64,000 bases of DNA from Acanthosoma haemorrhoidale (lineage: Eukaryota; Arthropoda; Insecta; Hemiptera; Acanthosomatidae): the NCBI GenBank assembly GCA_930367205.1, contig OV884009.1, positions 36,589,841 to 36,653,840 of the forward strand, in the 5' to 3' direction. Shown one piece after another: positions 31,331 through 44,900 of this stretch. Every line of letters starts with the position of its first letter. Position 1 is the stretch's first letter. The position numbers and the translations under genes are program-made. The notes beneath the pieces were generated by a model that saw only the letters and a list, made by a program, of their open reading frames with translations, did not search any database and was not told the DNA's origin.

Positions 31331-34300
31331 ATTATCTAAATTCGTATCCTTTTATTTGGTATATATTACTAATATTATTTTATTACCATTAACATACAAC
31401 TTAACTATGAAAGTAAAAAATGGTTTATTATTTATTTTACAAAACAAATATTTTTTTTTTTAATTTCAAGCAAGACTGGCCATTTAATTAACAAAACATA
31501 CCAATAACACACATTACTGACATCAGCGCGGACCCTCAATAAATTACATTAGTGGAAATCGAAAATCAGGAGGGGGCAAGGAGTACTAAGCTGATGAGAG
31601 CTTAGTGGGGATGCTACGCCCGATTACATTAATGAGCTGCTATTTCATCACCACTTCAATTAACGCGAACCACTTTTGGTTATTGATTTATGGCTACATC
31701 ACATTTCCCGATCCTCACGGGAGATTATAATAAGTGCTCGATTGGAAACAATTAGGCAACATCCAATACGAGGGACGGTGGACCCCCCCTGTAATAAACA
31801 TTATGTCATCAATAATAATAATAAATAATGGTCAGAAGATATCTTTGCACGGATTGGCACTGATTTTGCTGAAGTGCTTATTGTACGATTGTCAAATTCG
31901 AGTGTGGTTTGGAGTTTTAAGTCGGGAAAATCTGGGCGTCAGTGACTTTTGTGGTTGACATGTCCTAACACAAAGAAACAAGTATGGAAAATTTCCTTTT
32001 TTCCGGTAGCGCTGTTTATAACATTTTCAAGTAGAGAAGTACTTGTCTACTCTGTTTTAACGTTCACTCTTTCATTTTAATAAATCACAACAGCTTCGTC
32101 TAAATGATGGATTACATTTTCTTCTTTCTATCAGACACCCTTGGAGACTCTTTAGTAATACCAATAACTAAGCTGCATGGGTTTTTTGTTTTTGTTTCTG
32201 TTTTACTACATATAAATAAGTCTAATTACCTACTTCTCACTCAAAAAACCAAGGGGATAAAATAAAATGACGCAATGATTGGGTTAACACGGTTCACTTA
32301 CAAAATTTGGCAACTACTCAAATTTTATCAGAACGGAGAATAACTTTTATTATGGAAGCTTCAGCTTGAGTCCACACGTCTAACTCCAAGCGAAATAAGA
32401 TTATATGTAACATGAACATTGAAAAGTTAGTAGACTTCTGATATTTAGGAGGTTTTATAGTACGCGTGTGATCTCTTATAATTTTACTCGAAAGGCCACC
32501 AGACAATGTTGCCAAATCCAAGAAAACCAGGTGTCAAAAGAACCCGTGAACCAGCTTTAAGTAATGATTCGACGTTGCGAAACCGAAGAGAACAGCTAAA
32601 AGTATTCACTGAATATCACAATTACTGACTTGGTTGCGGTGGCTCAAAACATGAGACTGCCCCCATGGTTTATTTACTCTTAAGTTGTCCTCTAAGAACA
32701 CCAGCAATATAGGTTCGATCATTGGTCCGTGTTTATACATTTTGGAAAACGTACAACCACCCACCTACTTCATGAATCACATCCATCAATCTTATTCAAT
32801 GTATACCTCTTCCCACTCTCACTCCTTTTCAAGATATTGATTCTCCTTTACTCTGACTAAAGATATGATTTAGACGAACACAGTCGAAAATATTCTCTGA
32901 ACATGTCAGTAGGCATCGAGTAGAATTTTTTCCCTTGCATCTACTAACAATTATATATATTGCTTAATTTGATTAAAAAAAAACAAATTTTACACCCTCG
33001 GTAGACTCTCACTACCTTCCTGATTCCACCCGCCTCCTTTAGGCGTTCCACACCCTATATCCTTCTCATACATCCTTCAAATGGGGGACTCCCCTTAGTG
33101 AAAGGCACTCATTAGCCCAAAATAATTTTCCCACATCCTATTTTATAAGTTTGAGAGCTAAGAAAAAAACAAAACAAAAAAAACAACAACAACAACTGAG
33201 TTCTTTACAATCAAATAGCGCTATATTCATTTTCAGAAATTTTACAACCCAACAAGTGTTTTTGGAATGATCCGAGGTCATTGATTGTTTTCATCGTCAA
33301 CAATATTTTAGCTTTTATGTAAATTAGGGTGTTTTTTTTTCTCTCCTGTTAATGAATTTGCAGGTTTTGATTTTTAAGGCCTTAATCAGGAGATTGATTA
33401 AATTAAGACAAATGCAATGCATAAGCATAGCTGTTTATAAAATTGTTTGTCTTCGGAAATTTATTATATTACTATCGTCTACAACTATGATTGTAAGCAA
33501 TCCGTATGATTATATTTTCAATATTCACATTGTTAGTAGGGTTGAGATTAGAGACAACCCCCCGCCCTTGCAAACAGCGGAAAACCGAATCTCTCACGCT
33601 TGTGCAGACAGGGCAAGTGAAGGGAATATGATGCAAGACTTTACCCTTCCTGTCACAGATGTTCCATTTTTTTTGATGGTCTATCATTACAATATTGTTT
33701 CCTATATATGAATTTGAAGTAGATGTTTTCCGAATAATCTGATGTTCCTAACTGATTTGTTGAATCTGAATGTCGCAATTATATTGAAAAGCTCAGCTAG
33801 ACTAATATTACGGTGGGTGTATCGCGAAACTTGCGAACTAACCCCCCATAACTATTTCCTTGTTAACAGGTTTTTATGTGGTTTGCCAACCTTTGCTTAC
33901 GATTTATGCGTATCATCCTAGCCATGTTAAGTGACAGTGTATATCTCACGCAATGTATGCGTATATGATATCTTTTGAGAATATTTTTTCTGAATATATT
34001 TTATTTTAGCTTATAACAAACATTCAAGACTAGTTCTACCCCATCTGTTATGACGTAATCATTAGTTTAGAGTATATAACCAAGCCTTAGAGAGCTATTC
34101 AGAATAATCAATGAGCAGTGCCTGTAATGTAACTGAAGTATGAAAAATCTCAACAGGTCATCCCCTGTCTTCATTCAATATTGTAATTCTTTCAAATAAT
34201 TCAACTGCTACTATTACTAGTGCTACTTTACATCTTAGCTTCGAGTCCTGCCCGTCTCATTCCCCACCACTAGCTTCCTCCATGGATCACGATTCTTTGC

Positions 34301-35503
34301 TGTCACCAGCAAGGTGTCCTTAGATTTAAAAAAAAACCTAGGATTCCCGGACATCTTTCTATCACCAGACTGTTGTTCTCCCTTGTCTTCTTGTGCTCTA
34401 CCGTCACTTCACTTGCGACTTCTTGGGCATGTCAACTTTACACATCCTTGCAATGTGCCCAGCGGCCAAGTTCCAAAATTTACACAACATGGCACTCAGA
34501 ATATTATAATTCCTCCTAGAATTCTACATTGGGTCTTCCTCCCGAACACTTATAGCTCTTAGTTTATAGCTCTCTTAGCGACTGTTCATAATTCTGGAGA
34601 TTCGGTCTATTCTGTGTATCGTAAAGGCGGATCTTAGTTTTCCTTGAACGTTCGTTGCCTCTCAGGTGACGAGTGAGCCTAATGTAGTCTTGATAAGTTG
34701 GTATTGGCCTCCAGGTATATAACATTGTCTTCGGTAAACAAAGATCTTGAATAGGTTACCGTGAAACATTTTCAAATTCATAGGAGCCTACTGTTACAAA
34801 CTAAGAATTCCACATTTTCTATGTATTATGTATTTCTTACGTTGACCTCAAGCCCTGATTGTATTGTCGGTTCTATCGATGTCAGAAATGACCAAGTGAC
34901 ATCACGATGTGAATGATGTCATATGACTAATATTTAAACCATGATCTGAAGTCAATCAAACATGTTCTGTCATATCTGTATCTTAATCTAGTAAAACCTT
35001 CTCCAGAGAAAAGTTAAAAAGAACACATGCTAGTGCGTGTTATTGTCCGAGACACTTTCAGGTCTTATTTCTTTCTTAGCATAGGTCGCTAGTAAAAGAT
35101 AATGAACAGTATATTATGAGAACTGGAAGACGGGTGATACCTCGTCAGAAGCTACTAAGTAGCACATCACCTAGTGTATAGGGTGTATAACGGACATGTT
35201 CTATGAGTATTAGATTACTTCATCTCTACAAATATTGTGGATTAATTCTTGTAATGCCTTTGCTAGTTCATGCCGACAATGGTTGAGTAACTTGAATTAT
35301 TATTTTTAAGCTTGTGTATGTAGTCTATGATATCATCTTCATTTGGTGCTTCTAGTTAATAATCAGAGCTCTCTTCGTCTATTATAGATGTGTTCCTCCA
35401 CTTCCTCTTCTCCACATCTCTCAAAACTAGATCGTTTAGTAACCTTGAGTTGTTACTAAAGTGGTTTATCGATTGGAATAATAGGTCTTCTTTCAGAGTT
35501 TAT
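31331..35503. other. Long stretch without supported genes
   Basis: Mostly AT-rich. At 31480-31740 a less AT-rich patch holds TTAATTA, CATTAATGAG and similar sites and may be regulatory. At 34340-34500 the minus strand has a broken GHIARMCK piece that recalls a zinc knuckle but has stops around it. Open frames such as 33352-33711 and 34314-34562 match nothing known to me. Confidence 0.35.
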
Positions 35504-36160
35504 TGAACTTCTTTATTGTGATAAAATTACAATCTACCTTATTCGGCAATAAGTAATTGTGATAAATGTACTCATTTATACCATATTTACAATTTTCATT
35601 TCAATCGCTCATTCATACAGTATTTAAAAACAGCCTGGAAACCTCCCAAATCCACATGGTTGTCACCTTCCTAGCATGCAAAAGAGGAAGTGGAGTCTTA
35701 CAAAGTTCCCCACACACCTCCGCCAGCCACGTCACCGGATACGAGCCAGTGGTGGTTGACGAAGAGCCCGAAAGCCACATACGCTCAGGACATGATTGGA
35801 GAAACTGGCCATTGCCAAGACTCCCACTGTCACGCATTTATAACAGGTCACGAGGCCACTGCCGTTTCAGTCTCTGAGGAGGGACTGACGATAGGGATGA
35901 GTGGAACAGTGCAATGACTGTGCTACGGGATTAGGGTAGTTGGATAGCTAGGGTTGAGTTCAAGAATGTGAGATATATCAAGATCCTTATGAAGGGTTTT
36001 TTTTTTGCTGGCGTAATAAGGGGCATTTACTATTGTTCTCAGAACTTTTGATTGAAAGGATTGGATACGCTTGATGTTCGACTTTTTTGCAGTCCCCCAT
36101 AGTTCTTTCCGTATGTCCAGATTGGCTTAAGTATAACTTTGTAGATTAGTAAATTATTCT
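35504..36160 (-). mobile_element. Jockey-like non-LTR relic, copy 5
   Basis: Minus-strand 3' end reaching back into the RT thumb. The coding strand reads, from about 36160, a frame-broken equivalent of NKLLIYKVILKPIWTYG, then KKSNIKRIQSF, then the PRRLKRQWPRDLL region and stop. After that comes the full 3' UTR with ACCACTGGCTCGTATCCGGT, ACTCCACTTCCTCTTTTGC and an AATAAAG end near 35512-35518. Open frames on the plus strand here are shadows. Confidence 0.85.
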
Positions 36161-36893
36161 GTCAGAATTAAGCACGTCTAATTATACCTGAACTTGCTTA
36201 CCGAATATTTGCTCTCTACGATTTTCTGGTCTCTACTTGTCATGGTCGGATTAAAGTCACACGCTAAATGTGGTCGACGAGCACTCGATTATGGCAACGG
36301 TGAAGAGAAACAGGCTGTCAGAGAAGCCAGCCCGAGTTCATTGACACGCGGGCGCCCATTATTTGTATTCGGGTAATATATCGTTTCAATTGAGTAAGCA
36401 GTGGCGGGCGAGCCGCTAAGTCCTGTGGGATTATAGTTGCCCAAGTTCGGAAAGCAATTTCAGGGTCGGTCGGGGTTACGGCTTATTTATCAGCTCTGCT
36501 GTACATAACCTCCCCCAGGCCCCTCCTTTCTCCTCCTGGCCAAGCTCATTACCACAACTTCTTCTGTTCTCCGATGTACGGGCGAGCTAGTTTCTGTGTA
36601 GGGACGATTAGGTTCGTTTCTGGCAATTTCATTTATACCGCGATCAAAGAGTGTTTTCTTAGTTGAAAATCTGTGAGGTGAAATGAACACGGAAACGTTA
36701 CGGAAGCGTTGTAATGGAAAAACAACATTCATTCCGAGGCGAGGGTCTCCTTGTAATTACGTTTAAAGTAAAAACGGGAAGGTAGCCCCGTTCAGAGCTC
36801 ACAGAACAAACTAATTACTTACAAAAGTATAATTTAACATGGTAAAATTGCGATGAATAAAAATTAAACGTGAATAAAAAAAATCTATAATAA
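36161..36893. other. GC-richer noncoding stretch
   Basis: 36300-36600 is less AT-rich than its surroundings. An 80-codon open frame on the minus strand (36490-36732) has no recognised domain. I do not see a gene. Confidence 0.35.
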
Positions 36894-36919
36894 AAACCAT
36901 GTGGATTTGAGAGATCTCT
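36894..36919 (+). mobile_element. Jockey-like tail, copy 6, left part (interrupted)
   Basis: AACCATGTGGATTTGAGAGA and the following bases match the family 3' UTR. The match breaks off at 36919 and resumes at 37338, because another element is inserted between. Confidence 0.7.
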
Positions 36920-37327
36920 TACCCGTTGCTTAGTGTGCCGTCGGTGGGTGAGTTCATCCGCCGGAGACATATTAAGTTTTTTGACTCGTTGCAGCACCTG
37001 ACAAACCCAGTGTTTAACACTATGACCCCACCACCCCTCCCAAATCGATGGCAACAGACTGTCGGGGAAAAATTAGGATAATAATTAGTATGTAAGTTAG
37101 TTTTAAGGTTGATCAAAAAGGTGAGCCCCATCACCTTTATTAGTCAGTTTAGTCCAGTCACGTATAATGTATATCATTGTACTTGTTTATTCATTATATA
37201 ATTTCTATAAAATAACAAAACCTGTATATTATGTAGTGATGCTACAGGAAATACAAAGGAACTATAATTTTATATAATTATCTGGAAATTTAAAGGGGCT
37301 ATGAAAGGAAAAAAAAAAAAAAAAAAA
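36920..37327 (+). mobile_element. Poly(A)-ended retroposon (SINE-like), 408 bp
   Basis: A 408 bp insertion sits inside Jockey copy 6. It is flanked by the 10 bp direct repeat AGAGATCTCT (36910-36919 and 37328-37337) and ends in a long A-run, all hallmarks of target-primed retroposition. The first 180 bp match 49674-49848 in reverse orientation, so this is a family. Its head has TTGCTTAGTGTG and, 25 bp on, GAGTTCATCC. These loosely resemble the A and B boxes of tRNA-derived Pol III promoters. There is no coding capacity. SINE identity is inferred; a truncated non-LTR element is the alternative. Confidence 0.7.
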
Positions 37328-37470
37328 AGAGATCTCTGGACTGTTTGTAGCCACTGTACGAATGAGCGAGTGAAAGAAAATTGTAAATATGGTATGAATG
37401 GAAACATTTATCACAATTATTTATTTCCCAATAAGTCGGATTGTTATTTTATAAAGAAGTTTCTAATAAA
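37328..37470 (+). mobile_element. Jockey-like tail, copy 6, right part
   Basis: This continues the interrupted tail: GGACTGTTTGTAG, GAATGAGCGAGTG, TAAATATGGTATGAATGG, and an ATAAAG-like end. Its first 10 bases (37328-37337) are the second copy of the target-site duplication. Confidence 0.8.
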
Positions 37471-38358
37471 AAAATAAATACAAATAAGCATCAGAAACAA
37501 CAAGTTTTTTATTTCATATCCTAACTGTGCTGAACGCACAAGTTAAAAAGCAGAAGCGTGAATAGATAATGAAAATATAAACTATACATATTGCTGGATT
37601 GATGCATTAGGCGAAGTTACCTATAAGCCTTATATTTATTTATACTCAACATTATTGTTAATATAATAAAAAAAGTTTCTAAATAAAAAGCTCAAAAAAT
37701 TATCACCATCGATAATAATTCCCATCAATATTCTATGTTCATCACAATTTTTATTTTTTATAAACTAGACTTTACCGGTTCCTTATTTTCGTTCAATTTA
37801 ATAATGCGTAATTCGCTATTATGATTATTTTTTATGAATTGTGATCCTTTCATATTATATTATACCCCGGCAACCTATTTTGTTTCTGGTAATAAAACCA
37901 AAGTGTACTTAGTTGCAATTGTCACTGGTCATTTATATTTTTAGTTTCAATATTTCGCCGTCGGTCCATTCTAGTCATCACATATGTAAGTAGTTCCATT
38001 AGTATTTGCATGCTGATCATCACGGTGTAATATCATTTTATTTGTCACCTATAGATACCTTATTTTGCTCCTCTTTTGTTTTTCGCAAGGAACAATGTCC
38101 AGGAACAGAGGTAAGTTTATTTAACATACTCTACAAACAGTTGATTCAAAGATACAGTAGCCCTCATTAAACCATTGTGAAAATAGCTAGTATTTTTAAT
38201 GAGAAATAATTTATTTTTAATAGTCATGCCAATCGCCTTTTAAAAAAACGAAAAAAAGAAAGTAAACAGCTAAAATATCGAGATTAATGAAAATATATTG
38301 AAACCGGCTTGGAAAAAATTAAATTTATATTGTCAGCTCACAAATTTTTTTTGTCCTT
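37471..38358. other. No supported gene
   Basis: AT-rich sequence with no recognisable repeats or open frames. Confidence 0.45.
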
Positions 38359-38808
38359 AACTATAGTAATTGGCCCTTATTACGTCATCAACAAAACCCT
38401 TCATAACAATATTAATAGAACTGTTCCACACATCCCTATAATCCTCCTCGGAGACTGAAACGGCAGTGGCCTCGTGACCTGCTATAAATGTGTGACTGTG
38501 GGAATCCCGGCCAGTGTCTCCAATCATGTCCTCAGCGTATGTGGCTCTCGCGCCCTTCGTCAGCCTCCACTGGCTCGTAACCGGTGACGCGGCTTACGGA
38601 GGAGCGTGGGGGGCTTCCCAAGACTCCGCTTCTTCTTTCGCATGCGAGTGAAGTGACAACCATGTAGATTTGGAAGCCTCTGGGCTGTTAGTAAATATTG
38701 TAGGAATGAGCAAGTGAATGAAGAATTGTAAATATGGTATGAATGGTATGAAAGTACATTTATCGCCTAATAAGGCAGATTGTAGTTTTAGCATAATAAA
38801 AAAGTTAT
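38359..38808 (+). mobile_element. Jockey-like non-LTR relic, copy 7
   Basis: Starts in the last part of RT (GGCCCTTATTACGTCATCAA, corresponding to APYYVSN), has an internal deletion, and keeps CCTCCTCGGAGACTGAAACG (PPRRLKR) and the stop. The full 3' UTR follows, with GCGTATGTGGCTCTCGCGCC, CCGCTTCTTCTTTCGCATGC and AAGGCAGATTGTAGTTTTAG, ending in AATAAAAAAG. A GTATGAATG motif is duplicated in the tail. Confidence 0.85.
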
Positions 38809-41800
38809 ATATTTAAATTTTAAATTATTTTTACGACTAGAGCTCATAAACTGGGAGACACGTAGATATAAAACAATGCCTGAATGAAATTAAAGCCCGT
38901 CGAAATGAGCACGACTTTTCCAGGTTTAGTTTCTTTATATTCCCCGTAGCCGTATCTTAACCAATACCTAATCACGTTTGAAGATGAGGACTATATCTTC
39001 AACATTTGAGATCAATAGAATTATGTTTTTCAACGCTAACACCATGTTTGTTGGGATAAAAAACAGAAATATGAACGTTCGCTGTACCTGTTTGAAAGTA
39101 GAACCTCCCCTGTCGGGCTTGGCAATAGCTAGTGGTTTTCATTCTCAGGGAAGAGTTGTGTTTTAGTATCTTATCCCTTCACGGATCAGAGGAGACATGT
39201 AGCAGCAGTAATGAGAAGCAGGTGGTGAGAAACTCAAACTCAAGTAATTTACTGCTGGCTCGCTTTCAAAGGAGTTGATAACAGCGTGAAGATGAGAGAA
39301 GTACAAATAGCATAAAATGCCAACCACAGCGACCCTTCTACCATGCACGACCTTGTGGTTAGAACAAACAAATTTGTCTGGGATTGAAGTTAGCACAGAA
39401 ACAGGAAAAATAAATTTACAAAAATTTAAAGCAATAAAAATAAAATTGGTATGAACGTTTGATTTCAGTGTAAGAAATGCCATACAGTAGTATACTTCTG
39501 GCAAATACTTCGCTAAACAAGCATTCAGGTTTATGCTTTACGATTATTATTTCTACTGAAGTTTGCTTCTGGCTTCTTCTCCAGGGGTGACCTTTTATTT
39601 TATATTTTCGTCATATTCGTCTTCGATTGCATGGCCCTTCAACAGAGACTTCAGAAGAGGCCTTCTCCAATAGAAAAAACAGCATAAGATGACAAACTAG
39701 GGATGTTATTGAAACGAACCTCATGATGGAGTAGTACTCATATCTGAGCGTATTTGTGATTTTTTATGCTCAAGATACATGAGCATATTAAGTCTGGAAG
39801 ATAATAATTAATTAATACTTGAATTTGTCCGCTGGTATACATAAATTATTTTGAAACACCTTGTACCAGTCTGCCTTCACCATCCATTGGTAGTTCCAGG
39901 AAAAGTTATTTGAATTGAATGAATATTGCGCAGTTTACTTCGGGAGTGAAATTTAAAACATGTACTGTTAAGTGTTGTTGACGACTCTCATAATTTCTTT
40001 TCATTTAAAATGTATTATTACTTTGTATATCTCTTTTTTCTCATGTATGTGTGCGAATTGTGTACGTGCTTAACACGAGTGTTGTATGTTCGCGCGCGCG
40101 GGGAGAATCGTCCTATCATTTCTTCACCTCTCTCTGCCTTATTCTTCGCCAGTCAAAGAAAGACAGCCATACAGAGCTTTTAGCTTGACTCAACTTATTC
40201 TTCATCATTGAGGTTACCCAAGACAGCTCTGCAGAGAGTATCTTGGCCTAGGTGATTCCTCTTGGTCTTTGGACCAATTTAACATATCTAGGTGCACATC
40301 ACCTTTTGGATGGGCAAACCTCCTCTATCCCAAAACGAATTTGCGTTTCTCCAGATGGAAACAAAGGAATTTCGAAAAATAATATTTTGAGATAAAACTA
40401 TCGGGTATTTAATACGTGTCAATTCAGTGTCAAAGTTTTTTTTTTTTTGCAAAGTTTAGATGAAGACATCTTTTTGAGGAATGAATAATAATGGTTCGAC
40501 CCCAGTTTAAAAATTATTTTCGCAAGTATTTGTTCCACACCCTTCCTTGTGAAAATATAATGAAATAAAAGTAGCTTTACTCGCAGGAAGGATTTAAGGA
40601 ATAGTGAGATTGAGTAAAGGTTTCTCAATTAGACACTTTAGCACTTGGTACATGATGATGAGTCGATAAGAATGGCGATGAGCCGAAGAATATAAGATTA
40701 GACTTCCTTGATTTCCTAATGGTCCAAGAGGCATCTATATACTGGGGTCGACCCGACTGTGGGTAATACGTTCCGCCAAAACAAAAAAAAAATCCTATCT
40801 AAAATTACAGCATGGGTCCTAGTAAGAGTGGTGCAAAAATAGAAAGTAGAAAGCTGAAATTTGTCTTAGATATCATTAGCAATGTAAAAAATTACAGGCG
40901 TTCTGTTGGTGGAAACCAATGAGTCTCAGACAGGAATAAACAGATAAGCAGATAAAGGGCATGCAAGACAATTAAAAAGTATTTCTGCGTATAGAAGCAT
41001 ATTGTTTCAAGGAAGGTATGTTCATTAACGCTAAGAGATTAATTTTCTTCGATTTTCTTGGAAAACTACTCGGTTGGTAGGTGGTCCAGATTAAATAAGA
41101 GACCACAACAGAGGGACATTGAAGGAGATTCATTTGCTATCAAACAAGCATGGGTCGGTCGTCTACGCGCAGTTGGACAAAAAATTCTCCTTCCTTAGGT
41201 TCTCTATTGATATGTGCTACAGTTATACAACGCTTTTGTTGTTTTTTTGGTTTCTAAAGTTGTTATTTTTTGTTTTATTATTATTATATTCGTATGTTGG
41301 AGCTATTCCTTTGAAAATACTCTCTGTATCAGGTTCTTTTGAAAATTTGTAGTCCGTCTCGACCACTGAAGCCTAGTAACTGTAGGAAGATGAATTCCGT
41401 GTTTTCCATGAACCATCCGATGCACCTCAAGATAGAAACAAATAGAGTTGTGCATGATGGAGTGGATTTCATTAACAGAAGCGTCGCCTAAAGTTACGAC
41501 GTGAAGAAAGGTAACAGAAAAAAGATTCGTTGGTGGACAGGACAGGTTTTTGGCGTTACCTAGTCGAAAGAGTCGGTTTCAAAGGATAATATAGTATTTG
41601 AAAATCATCTTTGAATGTATGAATAAATTCCAATAATTTTCACATCTTGTGTTCAAAAAAAATTTATGATTTTTAAAAGACTTTACATGTATGCACGCTA
41701 ATTTGATTTTGCAATATGAATTCAAGCGATGCAACAATAGAAAAGTTTATCAATACAAAATCAATTTTCTCAACTGAATATCTGATGTTTAGGTAGCAAG

Positions 41801-44567
41801 GCGATGAGTATTAGAATGAAGATTAAACGCTTATGATGTCTAAAAATAACTCGAAATAATTAAAATCAAACGTGTGCTGAGAGCAGGCACGTACGGAGGT
41901 CTGAATTCACTCTGAGCCTAAAACGATCTACTGACCCGGGGCTCACATAGAGCAAAAGAAAACCAACCTACCGCTCTCAAGCAAAATAGAATCAGGAGGT
42001 CCCATTGGCTTCAGGTAAATAATAGAATATATGGCTGTGGCCTAAACAACCATTTTTGCGAAAAGAAAGAAAAACACACAAGTGCGACCTTATAGGGTTC
42101 AGTTATGTTGATTATGATTGCTCGAGTCATTCTTGATAATTCATCCAAATGAACCACAAAAGTTGACATGTGTAAACTCACCTTTACCGGTTTGAGGTTT
42201 CCATCCAAGGATATATTTGTTATAATTATACATGCACAACTCGAATTATTTAATAACTCAACATTGGGGGAAAAGATTTTTTTTTTTTGTCATTGTATAT
42301 ATCATCGTATAATAAGTTGAATATAATTGTAAAATGCAGTATTACATATGATACGATTATTTTGTTTTTGTAGTATTTTCTTTGGTTATCTCTTAACTAC
42401 TACTGAAATATACTTAGGGTTTTGCAATAACTGTAACTCATTAACTGACTTTTGAGTTAATGAGACTCTCGATTATTTTTGAATTATAATTAACAACCAA
42501 GCATGTGCAACATTAGAAAACTGTGTCGGAAATCGGTTATTCATATATTCAACGGAGTTTATGGTTATTGGGTTTTCAGTTGATGATAGATTACAGCGCT
42601 TGGCAGCGAAAACTCGTAACTCACGGCCGTATACGCTGGTCGAGAAATGGTATCCATCAGAGTTATCGTTTAATAAAAATAAAGAGGTAACGTGAAAATA
42701 AATAATGATTACATCCTTGAGAAAGCCCTATATTGTCTGACTGTCAGTATACTTTATTCCAAACTTCAGAAGTAACGTGTATTATAGTTTTTTTTTTCAA
42801 AAGAACGGCTATTTTTGAGAATTTCAATTTATGGATTTTATATTTAGGGCATTTTGCGGGGTTCTGAGATATGAGTAATGACCTATGTATGAATTTTCGT
42901 CTGGAAAAGTCGGGAACGCAATTAAGATGAGAACTTTTCTGGGGCACAACCCAGGCTCTCGTTTATTCCAGTCTATAATCTTTTTTTTAATGACTGGTTG
43001 TTTGTTCGATGACTTGTTTTTGTTCTCTTTTATAGTCTTAAGATGTTTACAGTTTAATAAACCAGATCAAATTATTTTGCTTTTATTCGGCAGTGTGATG
43101 AGGGAAGAAAAGCACCGAGAAAAAATTTCCAAAAAAAAAAGACATGAAATGGTCACGTTTCACGTTACTGTTAATTAGCAATTCCATTTTTTCTTGTTTC
43201 TTATAAATTATTCAAATCTGCTACTCTAGTGTTAATAATAATTCGAAGTTTTTAGGAAGGATATTTTTATCGATTATTAAAAAAACAAAACAAATACGGA
43301 TAAAGTAACATGTCGGGAAATGCTGTCCTATAAGTATTTTAATGATTTTGTCTATAATTGTTATGTGATCAATGAAAATTTCATTTTAAACAGATGACAG
43401 TAATTGAAAAAATCTAAAAAATACATATTGAAATTAGCTAAATCGGCATTAAATACGAGTTGGTTGTTGTTTTCTGCTCAAAATTCATCTACTGGAATAT
43501 CTTCAAAGTTCTTTTTTCGGTAGCGTCTCAGGGCAACTTCTAAATCATAAAGAACCCCTGATTTGAGGATTCTAAAAAGTTAGTTACACGGTTTTTTGTT
43601 AATTTGTATTTAGAACATTACCGTAAAACTGTATATAAAGATAATATTAAAAAAAAAAATTGATTTAAAACTAACTCTTTTTGCTGGAGTAGTATTCTAA
43701 ACTAGCCAAGGTATGTTTCCAAAGAATAATGCCACAATTAGCTATTCAAATATAAATAAATATTTAATTATTTTAGGTTATACTATATACATATATCAAT
43801 TAGAAAGGAAAATAAATAAAGACATTTTAAATTATACATACATTTTTGTAAATAGATGCATGTATAAAGAACTTATTTAGCAAACAAGCTGCTTTAAGGA
43901 ACAGCACTATCTGTCTGAGTTTAGCACGGAGCATATATTATATTTATTTCAAAGCTAAGGTATGTGATTTTATTTATTTCATTATTATTAAAAATTATGA
44001 CAACAACCAGACTATCTTAAGGAATAACATTCCTTGCCCATACATTAGGAATTAACAGGGAGAATGCCTTGCAATCAGATTAAATAAAAATATTTGTTAA
44101 TTGAATGTTAATATCATACAATACCACCATTTGGAAACAAGATACCGACAAATTAAATGCAAAAATACATGGCGTGGAATAAAAACTCTATATTTTGAAT
44201 GAATAAATTAAGAAATTAATTACAGTGCACGATATTCAGTGTAACGTAACATGCAAGCTATGTACATTTGAATAATTTCTAATAGTATCTAACTCCCACT
44301 GTTTAAGTATTCACAGAGAATCAGCTACTGCCCTCGTAAAATAATTAACAAACATTACAAATTTAAATGAGAGTTGATAAAAGAGCTTTAGCTAAAAGGG
44401 ACAAAAATAAAACAAGAACGGGAAGAGGTTATGTGCTAATGTGTTGTTGACTTTATGAGTGAACGGATGGCCGGGCAGTCATTTCGACGGACAACAATAA
44501 TCCAAAACTCCAGAGTCAACGAACAATGAGTGAATCCCGATAACCATCCCGATACAGTATGAATGAA
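38809..44567. other. Long AT-rich stretch without supported genes
   Basis: Open frames such as 39163-39504, 41119-41352 and 42885-43178 have no recognisable domain, and several translate into hydrophobic, T-rich runs typical of AT-rich noncoding DNA. A (CG)n microrun lies at about 40089-40098. I see no RNA gene. Confidence 0.4.
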
Positions 44568-44900
44568 TGAAAAACAAACACTTTATTCCGTAACATTTCC
44601 CCCAAAGGATAACAAAAAGAAACAAATAAGTATGTCGACAACAACAAACAAAAATATATATACCATTACACTGATGTGGCTAGTTCATAAATAATAACAG
44701 ACCTATGTACAGATGACCACATTGAACCAACAGCTTAGAATTAAAAGAAAACGATTGCAACCAAGAAAAATAATGAAAAGACAGGAATTATGACACTGGA
44801 GAAAGGACCATAAAAGGTTGCTAGGATGTAATAAAATATAAAATTAATACAAATAATAAAGAAGTAAGTGTGAACTTGACAATAATACGAAGTATAAGCT
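44568..44900 (-). repeat. CR1/L2-like 3' tail, copy 2 (tentative)
   Basis: Shares ACACTTTATTC, GATAACAAAAAGAAACAAAT, ATAAGTATGT and TTGAACCAACAGCTTA-type blocks with 28611-28860 and 57340-57550, in the same orientation. No RT coding sequence was identified. Confidence 0.4.

Noticed and set aside
34340..34500. Zinc-knuckle-like GHIARMCK on the minus strand
   Set aside because: Only one half of a knuckle is visible, with stops and frame changes on both sides.
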